From Planctomycetota bacterium (lineage in GTDB: Bacteria > Planctomycetota > UBA1135 > GCA-002686595): a DNA stretch of 5,881 nt. Of the stretch, positions 1 through 5,810 are shown piece by piece. The notes beneath the pieces were generated by a model that ran no database searches, was not told the origin of the DNA, and saw nothing but the letters and a program-made list of their open reading frames with translations. The position numbers were made by a program, and so were the translations under genes. The stretch lies in NCBI GenBank assembly GCA_016712565.1, contig JADJQU010000024.1, positions 1-5,881 on the forward strand. The letters are read 5' to 3'. Positions within the stretch are counted from its first letter, which is position 1. Each line of letters opens with the position of its first letter.

Positions 1-258
1 CGATGGCCCCTACGCGCTCCTCGCTGGCAGCGCTGCGCCCCGCCCCATCGCCCCAGGGCGACCTGACCGAGCCACCTGGTCGCGGTGGCCCTCCACCACG
101 CATCGTCTCGACGGGGAGCGCCCTGTACGCCGCCCCGCTGGACGGCAGCGGCCCCAGCGCCCGGCTGACCCCCCGGAGGCGGCGACCTGGTCTCGTTCGT
201 CGGGCTGGTTCCAACCCCTGGAGGTGGATCGTCCTGCGCGGATCGGCGGAGCCTGTAG
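1..258 (+). CDS. possible C-terminal fragment of a PD40/TolB-like beta-propeller protein (partial, frameshifted)
   Basis: Tentative. The 5' end lies outside the window. In three successive plus frames there are pieces that read like PD40/WD40-like blades: DGPYALLAG near the start, LYAAPLDGSGPSARLTP around 122-175, GGDLVSF at 181-201, and WIVLR around 226-240. The segment LYAAPLDGSG..RLT resembles the 'LYxVPxDGSGPxRLT' repeat of TolB-type propellers often found in large exported proteins of Deltaproteobacteria. A TAG at 256-258 would end the protein 10 bp before the end of the convergent acyl-CoA dehydrogenase, a tight junction like the one at 2906/2910. At least two indels must be assumed to join the pieces. 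The alternative is non-coding DNA with chance similarity. Confidence 0.33.
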
Positions 259-268
259 GTTGGACGCC

Positions 269-2196
269 CTACTTCGCCGCCGCCGTCTCCTCGACCGCCC
301 GCGTGCCCACCCGCCCGCTGGTCAGGTCGCGGCCACGATCGTGCAGGATCGCGCTGAGCCCGGAGCTGTCCACCTCGGGCAGGGCCTCGGCCTGCTCCAT
401 CATCTCCGCCGAGACGGCGCGCGAGGCTTTGTCTACGTTGCGCGAGAGCGCCGTGAACAGATCCTCGACGAAGAGGCTGCGCGCCTCGAGCCAGTACAGC
501 GCGCGGGAGAGCCCGCTCGTGTCGCCCGCGTCCAGCTCGCGCTGGGCGCGGCTGGCGCCGAGGGCCCTGACGCCCAGCTCCACGCCGATGTCGACCAGGC
601 GGTTGAGGGTGAGCTGGCGCATCTCCAGCTTCGGCCCCATCAGCACCATGCGGTGGAAGAGGGCGCGGGCGAGGCGGCGGGTGGCGGCGTCGATGGCGCG
701 CATGGGCCCGGCCAACCGGGCGTCAGCGACCATAGAGCGGAAGATGCCGAGGAGGAGCTTCGCGTACCGGGCGGGAGAGAAGGCGGCGCACTTCGCGATC
801 GTGCCCATCTTGGAGCCGAGCCCGCCCTTCTTGAACAGGCCGCCGGCCAGCGTGAGGTGCTTGTCCAGCGCCTCGCGGGCCAGGAAGAGGTGCATGACGT
901 CGGTGGTGCCCTCGACGATGCGGTTGATGCGCGCGTCGCGCAGGACCCGCTCCATCGGGAAGGGGTGCTCGCCGCGGGCGTCCAGGCTGGCGGCGGTCTC
1001 GTAGCCGCGCCCGCCGCGGAGCTGAAGCGCCGTGTCGGCCGCCTGCCCAGTACAACTCTCCGTGTTGTACATCTTGGCGCCGCCGCCGCCTCCATGCGGA
1101 TGTCCACCTCGTGCCCCTTGTCCGACCAGGCGGCGCAGGCGCGGGCGAAGGTGTCCATGGCGTAGGCGGCGCTGGCGATGAAGGCCAGCTTCTCGGCGCC
1201 GGCCTGCGCACCCACGGCCTTGCCCCACTGCACGCGGCTCTTCGCCCAGCGCGGAGAACGCGGCGACCGCGTTGCCGCCGTGGGCCGAGAGCACCGGTAC
1301 GGAGAGGCGCCCGTCGCTGAGCGTGGTCAGGGGCGATCTTCCAGGCCCTGACCGGGCTCGCCGATCACGTTCTCGACCGGAATGCCGTCGTGGAAGCGCA
1401 GGACGCCGATCTCGATGGCCCGCAGGCCCATCAGCCGGACGCGGTGGACGACCTCGAAGCCCGGCGCGTCCGTCTCCAGGATGAACGCGGAGATCTGCTG
1501 ATCTCCCGCCCGTTCTTCTGGATGGAGGGCGCGCCATCACGACGATCAGGTCGGCGATGACGCCGTTCGTGCACCCCAGCAGCTCTCGCCGTTCAGGATC
1601 CAGTGCTTCCCGTCCGGCGAGCTCGGCTGATCGCATCTGGATGTTCGCCGGTTCGAACCCACGCCCGGCTCGGTGAGCGCGAACGCCGTGACCTCGCCGC
1701 GGGCGATGCGCGTCAGGTACTTTTGCTTCTGCGCCTCGGTGCCGAAGAGCTTCAGCGGCTGCGGCAGGCCGATGGACTGGTGGGCGGAGGGTGGCCGCGG
1801 GTGGACGCGCAGTAGTCGCCGATGACCGAGAGCACGCGCAGGTATGGTCTGGCTCTGGCCGAGCCCGCCGTACTTCGTGGGGATCTTGATGCCGAACAGG
1901 CCGAGCTCGTTCAAGCCCTTCCAGATGTGGGCGGGGGATCCTCCCACGCCTGGTCGATGGCCTCGCCGTCCAGGTTCGCCGCGGCCCCAGGCCTGGACAC
2001 GCGCCTGAGACCTCGTCGCCCACGGCCCCTGTCGGCCGCGTCCTGCACGGGAAGGGATCGATGAGGCGCAGATCGAGGTCGCCCATGAAGAGGCTGGCGA
2101 TAAACGACTTGCTCTTCCAGTCCAGCTTCGCGGGCTCCTCGGCGACCTGGATGGAGCGAGCCTCCTCACTTGATTGCGGTTCTGTTCCTCGATCAT
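269..2196 (-). CDS. acyl-CoA dehydrogenase, long FadE/VLCAD-like type (interrupted by many apparent indels)
   Basis: A flavin enzyme that introduces the 2,3-trans double bond into acyl-CoA in the first step of beta-oxidation, passing electrons to ETF. Visible in order: SKSFIASLFMGDLDL near the N-terminus, typical of this long subfamily; HIWKGLNELGLFGIKIP and KYGGLGQSQT; AHQSIGLPQPLKLFGTEAQ; the flavin/substrate signature ALTEPGVGS (1654-1680); KHWILNGES and CTNGVIADLIVVMA; FEVVHRVRLMGLRAIEIGV; LTTLSDGRLSVP; LQLRGGRGYETAASL; and RINRIVEGTTDVMHLF. The Glu of VEGT (codon 911-913, about residue 428) is the expected catalytic base. A further C-terminal helical region of about 200 residues follows. 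The implied length of about 640 residues fits the family. The ATG at 2196 is preferred because GGAG (2206-2209) lies 9 nt upstream. The GTG at 2247 sits inside the operator palindrome. The frame changes about 17 times between roughly 1090 and 2172, while 269-1090 is clean. Family call is sure; whether it is intact in the organism is not. Confidence 0.9.
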
Positions 2197-2205
2197 GGCC
2201 TTGAA

Positions 2206-2209
2206 CTCC
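2206..2209 (-). promoter_or_regulatory. ribosome binding site deciding the acyl-CoA dehydrogenase start
   Basis: On the minus strand GGAG, preceded by CCCC, lies 9 nt before the ATG at 2196-2194. No comparable purine-rich site precedes the GTG at 2247. This supports the shorter start and leaves the operator at 2228-2247 in the 5' untranslated region. Confidence 0.5.
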
Positions 2210-2227
2210 GGGGAACAGCAGGCGACC

Positions 2228-2247
2228 GTGAATGAATCCTCATTCAC
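2228..2247. promoter_or_regulatory. FadR-like (TetR family) operator palindrome
   Basis: Perfect inverted repeat: GTGAATGA (2228-2235), spacer ATCC (2236-2239), TCATTCAC (2240-2247). The core TGAATGA-N4-TCATTCA has the arms and spacing I recall for the Bacillus FadR box (TGAATGA-MTAN-TCATTCA). There a TetR-family repressor, released by long-chain acyl-CoA, controls beta-oxidation genes. Here the palindrome lies between a plausible promoter and the start of an acyl-CoA dehydrogenase, where binding would block transcription. No regulator gene is in the window, so the identity of the binding protein is inferred. It might also influence the divergent peroxidase gene. Confidence 0.62.
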
Positions 2248-2258
2248 TCTTTCCGCAC

Positions 2259-2288
2259 ACTATAGCGCCAGCGACGCGGATCGACCAA
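2259..2288 (-). promoter_or_regulatory. candidate sigma70-type promoter of the acyl-CoA dehydrogenase gene
   Basis: On the minus strand, -35 TTGGTC (2288-2283) and -10 TATAGT (2264-2259) are separated by 18 bp. The -10 matches TATAAT at 5 of 6 positions; the -35 matches only 3 of 6. Transcription would begin near 2252, directly before the palindrome at 2247-2228, a typical repressor arrangement. The surrounding DNA is less GC-rich than the genes. Confidence 0.42.
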
Positions 2289-2354
2289 GACGTCCTCTAA
2301 ATTCCCTGCGCCGCCAGTCCATGGCGACCGGCCCCACTCCGTTAGCCGACGGCA

Positions 2355-2359
2355 GAGGG
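2355..2359 (+). promoter_or_regulatory. ribosome binding site of glutathione peroxidase
   Basis: GAGGG at 2355-2359 lies 7 nt before the ATG at 2367-2369, a normal spacing, and supports this start over upstream codons in the same region. Confidence 0.55.
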
Positions 2360-2366
2360 CTCACCC

Positions 2367-2906
2367 ATGCTGAAGTCCGTCGTCAAACGTGTGAACCGTG
2401 TGCTCTACGGCGCCCCGCCGTCGGACGCCCCGCCCTCCCTGGACGCCATCCCGCTCGCGCGCCTGAACGGGTCGGATCTCCCCGCGGACGAGCTGAAGGG
2501 CAAGGTCATCCTCTTCGTCAACGTGGCCAGCAAGTGTGGGCTGACGCCGCAGTACACCGGGCTCGAGGCGCTCTACGAAAAACACAAGGAGCGCGGCCTG
2601 CTGCTGGTCGGCGTGCCCTGCAATCAGTTCCTCGGCCAGGAGCCCGGCACGCCCGGCGAGATCGCCACCTTCGCCCGACCACCTACGGCGTGGAGCTTCC
2701 CGCTGCTCTCAAGCAGGAGGTCAACGGCGCCAACCGCAGCCCGCTCTACCGCTGGCCGATCAGCCCGGCGGCGCGGGCGAGGACATCAGCTGGAACTTCG
2801 AGAAGTTGTGGTGGGCCGCGACGGCAAGGTGGTCGCCCGCTTCGCGCCCCAGGTCAAGCCGGAGGATCCGAGCCTGATCGCCGCGGTCGAGGCGGCGCTG
2901 GGCTGA
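2367..2906 (+). CDS. glutathione peroxidase family protein (cysteine type, BtuE/GPX4-like)
   Basis: A thioredoxin-fold peroxidase that reduces hydrogen peroxide or lipid hydroperoxides. Motifs in order: KGKVILFVNVASKCGLTPQY with the peroxidatic Cys57 (codon TGT, 2535-2537; Cys, not selenocysteine); VPCNQFLGQEPG with the tetrad Gln91; TTYGVE; EVNGANRSPLY; SWNFEK with the tetrad Trp-Asn; and VVGRDGKVVARFAP near the end. With the frame repaired the length is about 180 residues, normal for the family, with a 25-residue N-terminal extension and no clear signal peptide, so it is probably cytoplasmic. Three frame changes occur near 2678, 2769 and 2811, after which the original frame returns and runs to the TGA at 2904-2906. 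The usual second (resolving) Cys of thioredoxin-dependent members is not seen: FARTTYGV stands where BtuE has a Cys. The neighbouring beta-oxidation gene suggests a role against oxidative by-products, which is inference. Confidence 0.92.
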   Translation: MLKSVVKRVNRVLYGAPPSDAPPSLDAIPLARLNGSDLPADELKGKVILFVNVASKCGLTPQYTGLEALYEKHKERGLLLVGVPCNQFLGQEPGTPGEIATFARPPTAWSFPLLSSRRSTAPTAARSTAGRSARRRGRGHQLELREVVVGRDGKVVARFAPQVKPEDPSLIAAVEAALG

Positions 2907-2909
2907 GGC

Positions 2910-4037
2910 TCACGCCTGACGAGCGCGCCGCCCCAGACGCGCCGCCAGGCAGCCGAGCAGGGCGGCCAGCAGCCCGGCGGAGCTGCCCTTCCGCTCCGTC
3001 GCGCAGCCGCAGCCGCCGTCTTTCTGCGCCGCGCCGCCGGTCTCGGTCGGCGCTCCGGTGTCGGGCTCGGCCGTGTCTGGCTCGGCCGTGTCTGGCTCGG
3101 CGGTGTCCGGCTCGGCGGTGTCTGGCTCGCCCGTCTCGGCGCTCCCGCTCCAGGGATAGCTAAAACCCAGGGTGGAGTCGAAGACTGTGTCCGCGGCAAG
3201 AGTCTGGGCCCAGAGCACGTCGTCCGGATCGGCCAGCGCGCCGCCGCTCAGGCCGACGGGTGAGCTGCCGGTCATCGTCACGTAGAAGACGCAGGCGGCC
3301 AGGTAGGTGCCGAGCGTGGACGGGTGGCGCGCGTCGTCGTCATAGAGCCGGTAGAAGCGGCTGTCCGTGGCCAGTGGGTCGGCGCCGGCCGCGACTTCGC
3401 GCTCCCAGGCCAGCGCGTACGCCGGTCCGACAGGCGCGATCCACGCGGGCTGGGAGCCCTCGCTCGCGGCGTCGCGGTAGGCAGCGTAGCCATCCTGAAG
3501 GCGAGCCTGCATCGTCTCGAAGTCCGGGAAGAGGTCCGGGTTCGTCTCGTCGCCGGCGCGGTAGCCCCAGGTGAGGAAGAAGAGGGTCTGAGCCCCGCGG
3601 GCCTCGGCGTAGGCGTCGAGCGCGCCGGCGGCGGCGAGACTGGCGCGGTAATCGGCCTGGGTCGCGGGAAAACCCGGGACCTGCGACTGATCTTGCAGGG
3701 ATCACCCGGTCCCAGCTCACCCCTCGTCAGCCAGCGCCGCCGCCCAGCCCGTGCCCGCCGTCTCCACCTTGGAGAGGTGACTGGCCAGCGTGAGCCCGCC
3801 CTCCGCCAGCCGCGCCGCCTCGCCGTCTACCCAGGAAGGAGCGCCCTCCTCGAGCAGCGCGAGCGTGGTCTGATCCAGCTCGCCGTCAAACGTGAAGCTG
3901 TTGCCGAGGAAGAGGGCGCGCTCAGCGTAGGCCGGCGCCAGGAGGGTGAGCGGGAGCAGGAGGGTGAGCAGGAGCCCAGGATAGCGCGGCCTGAGGGGGA
4001 TGGAGGTCTGTCCGTCGACGGGTCGGACCTCCGTCAC
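2910..4037 (-). CDS. exported SGNH/GDSL-like hydrolase with MYXO-CTERM-like tail
   Basis: Probable secreted esterase-like hydrolase. The N-terminus has basic residues (RPRYPG) and a hydrophobic core GLLLTLLLPLTLLAPAYA, with cleavage likely after AYA. Next comes ALFLGNSFTF, the SGNH block I in its GNS form, with the nucleophile Ser at codon 3897-3899. RVI plus LQDQSQVPG is the block III-like segment. DDARHPSTLGTYLAACVFY carries the D-x-x-H catalytic pair (Asp codon 3333-3335, His 3324-3326). The best family resemblance is to DUF4886-type SGNH proteins. A linker of five EPDTA units and a sorting tail follow. Two close frame changes, near 3716 and 3701 (a C run), split it; the rest is clean. The start is uncertain: GTG 4037 is chosen because the DNA just upstream is AT-rich and promoter-like, but ATG 4076 in the same frame is possible. 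The substrate is unknown. Confidence 0.78.
2913..3020 (-). other. MYXO-CTERM-like C-terminal sorting tail of the SGNH hydrolase
   Basis: The last 36 residues run DGGCGC (the two Cys codons at 3009-3011 and 3003-3005), a polar stretch, the hydrophobic run SAGLLAALLGCLAA, then RLGRRARQA and stop. A Cys-containing motif, transmembrane helix and Arg-rich end form the layout of MYXO-CTERM domains, which direct proteins to the cell surface of myxobacteria. Assignment is by pattern only. Confidence 0.65.
3058..3132. repeat. five tandem 15-bp units encoding an acidic (EPDTA)n linker
   Basis: Units start at 3058, 3073, 3088, 3103 and 3118, consensus on the plus strand GTGTCTGGCTCGGCC with one to three changes each. 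On the minus strand they encode EPDTA/EPDTG repeats between the catalytic domain and the sorting tail. Such Pro/Thr/Asp-rich linkers act as flexible cell-wall or surface spacers. Near-identical units make copy-number change by slippage likely. Confidence 0.9.
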
Positions 4038-4131
4038 CCCCGCCAGGATCGCAACCACTTCAAACCTATTTATCATGCGATCAGGGGCCTGGCATGGCGC
4101 TTGAAAGAGAGCTGGACATCGCGAGGTGTCC
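4038..4131. promoter_or_regulatory. divergent intergenic region between SGNH hydrolase and GH13 enzyme
   Basis: The stretch 4058-4076 is unusually AT-rich for this DNA and contains, on the minus strand, TAAATA (4072-4067), which could be the -10 of the SGNH gene about 25-30 nt before GTG 4037. No good -35 is visible and no clear plus-strand promoter was found for the GH13 gene. If the SGNH start is instead ATG 4076, the region shrinks to 55 bp. Confidence 0.3.
4123..4126 (+). promoter_or_regulatory. ribosome binding site of the GH13 gene
   Basis: GAGG at 4123-4126 lies 5 nt before the ATG at 4132. This favours that ATG over the in-frame GTG at 4126, which overlaps the site. Confidence 0.5.
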
Positions 4132-5576
4132 ATGCTCCCGCTCCTGCTCTCTTCTCGTTTTCTGGCCTGTGACCGGGCTGCCTGTCCGACCTGCTCGCCG
4201 CGCCCGCCGATCCTCCACACCAAGGCGCCCGCCGGCCTGATTCACGAGATCTACGTCCGCTCCTTTCAGGACTCCGGACGGCGACGGGATCGGCGACCTG
4301 AACGGCGTGCGCGCCCGCCTCGACCACCTGAGCGGGCTGGGCGTGGCAACGATCTGGCTTATGCCGCTCTGCTTCAGAGCTTCGGGCCCGCCGGCGATGA
4401 CGTCACCGACTTCGACGCGATCACCGCCCGCTTATGGCGATACCCCGACGACCTCGCCGCCCTGGTCGCCGAGGCGAACGCGCTGGACATGCGCGATCGT
4501 GGACCTGCCCTTCAACCACGTCCACCGCTCCCACCCCCTGGTTTCAGGCGGCGGAGGCCGGATTGGACAGCGACCTCCGCTCCTGGTTCCGCTTCGAGGG
4601 CCGGGCGCCCGAGGGTGACCGCTGGTTCGCTTCCCAGGCCGAAGGCAGCTACTACGCCTACTTCGGCGAGGTGAGATGCCCGATCTGGACTGGGAGCAGC
4701 CCGCCGTCCAGGACGCCATTGGCGCCGTCTTCGACCGCTGGCTTGAGGCCGGGGCCGACGGCTACCGCCTGGACGCCGTGCTCATGCTGGTGGAGGAGGG
4801 CGAGGTGGTGCGGGCTCAGGACGGCTCGCACGCCCCGCTGGCCGCGCTCTACGCGAGGACCCGCCGCGCACCCCGACACCTTCTTCCTCCCCGAGGCCAG
4901 CGCCTGGGAGGTCGAGGACAGCGTCTCCTGGCTCGGCGGCGAGGACGCCCCCGAGAGCGACGCCGTGCTCGACTTCCCCCGCCGCGACGCTCTGCTCGAC
5001 GCCGTCGAGACCGGCGAGGTACAAGCCCTGGTGGATCTGATCGACACCCAGGTCCGGCTGGGCGGCGCCGCCGGCATGGCCGGCTTCCTGGGCAGCCACG
5101 ACGTGGACCGCCCGGCTTCGACGTCGTCCCCGACCCCGAGGCCCGCCGCGCCCTGCGCGTCGCCCAGCTCCTCCTGCCCGGGGCCCCCGTCCTGTACTAC
5201 GGCGAGGAGCTCGACCTGCCCAACGCCAGCACCGGAACGGGCCAGGACTACGCCATGCGCGCCCCCATGCCCTGGAGCGACGGGCCCGGCGCGGGGTTCT
5301 CCACGGGAAATCCATGGTTTCCGCCGGATCCTGGATACCTGGAGGGCAGGAACGTCGCGGAGCAGGACGAGGATCCGGAGGAGCGTGAGCCTGATCCGCT
5401 GGCTCTCCTGTTTGCGGGCGGCGCATGGCCTGGACGAGGAGGCCGGCTGGGAGCCCGAGGAGGCCGGTCCTGGGGTGCTGGCGTTCACGGGACGAGGGCC
5501 GGCTGAGCGTCCGGTGAATCTGAATGCGCGGGCGGTGGATGGGGGCTCGGGGCTGGGGCTTCGAGGTCGGGAGTGA
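4132..5576 (+). CDS. exported GH13 (alpha-amylase family) glycoside hydrolase, probably a lipoprotein
   Basis: Retaining alpha-glucan hydrolase or transglycosidase. The N-terminus MLPLLLSSRFLACD resembles a short lipoprotein signal ending at Cys13, though the Ser-Arg in the core hints at an indel. The (beta/alpha)8 barrel follows: GLIHEIYVRSFQDS, GIGDLNGVRARLDHLSGLGV, TIWLMP, DDVTDFDAI, then region I DLPFNH (4502-4519). Region II GYRLDAV has the nucleophile Asp at 4772-4774. Region III FFLPEASAW has the acid/base Glu at 4893-4895. Region IV GSHDVDR has the stabilising Asp at 5100-5102, and APVLYYGEEL follows. The C-terminal part, LSLIRWLSCLRAAHG to LNARAVDG, is the end of the barrel and a small beta domain. 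Frame changes occur near 4274, 4393, 4495, 4538 (C run), 4672, 4860, 5111 and 5382, and probably near 5488 and 5512, so the exact C-terminus is uncertain. The repaired length of about 480 residues is normal. The subfamily cannot be assigned by eye. Confidence 0.88.
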
Positions 5577-5603
5577 GGGCGGAGAGGGGTGTGGGGGTAG
5601 GGG

Positions 5604-5692
5604 CGTTGGTGGCGGGGCGGCGCGGCGGGGCGGAGCGGCTGAGGTTCCCGCCCCCACCGCCCTTCGAGGCACCTCCCCACGGAGGGGGAGGG
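5604..5692 (+). repeat. dispersed intergenic repeat element, copy 1
   Basis: An element of about 89 bp: a left end GTTGGTGGCGGGGCG (5605-5619), a variable middle of about 30 bp, and a conserved right part from 5649 to 5691 that ends in a hairpin. The reverse complement of 5791-5881 has the same plan. The left 15 bp are identical; over about 45 aligned positions of the right part I count two substitutions and three one-base gaps in C or G runs. Confidence 0.8.
5672..5691. repeat. hairpin at the end of repeat copy 1
   Basis: CCTCCCC (5672-5678) and GGGGAGG (5685-5691) form a perfect 7-bp GC stem with a 6-nt loop. It could act as a weak bidirectional transcription end, but no T-run follows. Confidence 0.6.
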
Positions 5693-5693
5693 A

Positions 5694-5707
5694 GGTTGGT
5701 GGCGGGG
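5694..5707 (+). repeat. partial third repeat end
   Basis: GGTTGGTGGCGGGG repeats the left end of the element directly after copy 1, in the same orientation. The expected right part in this orientation is not clear, although the palindromic hairpin at 5791-5810 could serve. Confidence 0.55.
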
Positions 5708-5790
5708 GGCGGCGGGATGGCCGATGGGATGGGCAGCGGCGACTGTCTGAGCAGCGGATGGCCTCACCGCAGGTCGCGACTAACGTGCAG

Positions 5791-5810
5791 CCTCCCCTCC
5801 GTGGGGGAGG
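5791..5810. repeat. hairpin at the end of repeat copy 2
   Basis: CCTCCCC (5791-5797) and GGGGAGG (5804-5810) form the same 7-bp stem and 6-nt loop as at 5672-5691, with the loop in reverse complement orientation apart from one base. Confidence 0.6.

Larger units (their letters stand above)
2197..2366. other. divergent intergenic region between acyl-CoA dehydrogenase and glutathione peroxidase
   Basis: This stretch holds the operator and minus-strand promoter listed separately. For the plus-strand peroxidase gene the only promoter hint is an AT-richer patch with TCTAAA at 2296-2301, without a convincing -35. No small ORF with family similarity was seen. Confidence 0.6.

Noticed and set aside
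3..1165. Long plus-strand open frames opposite the acyl-CoA dehydrogenase
   Set aside because: They are Arg/Ala/Pro-rich mirror frames of high-GC coding DNA, with no family similarity beyond the possible tail before 258.
1090..2172. Programmed ribosomal frameshifting in the dehydrogenase
   Set aside because: There are far too many shifts, in varying directions, without conserved slippery sites; sequencing indels are simpler.
2535..2537. Selenocysteine at the peroxidase active site
   Set aside because: The codon is TGT (Cys), not TGA.
3058..3132. CRISPR array
   Set aside because: The 15-bp units are directly adjacent without spacers and encode an in-frame protein repeat.
3717..3719. In-frame TGA in the SGNH gene read as selenocysteine or recoding
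   Set aside because: Similarity continues in a different frame immediately after it (WDRVI then LQDQSQ), so a one-base indel explains it. The TGA at 1327-1329 in the dehydrogenase is explained the same way.
5672..5691. Rho-independent terminator of the GH13 gene
   Set aside because: The hairpin has no T-run after it and belongs to a repeat present twice in the region, about 95 bp beyond the stop; a terminator role is possible but not supported.
4658..5767. Long minus-strand open frame (369 residues) opposite the GH13 gene
   Set aside because: Low-complexity Pro/Arg/Ser-rich composition, and the plus strand carries all GH13 catalytic motifs; it is an antisense shadow.
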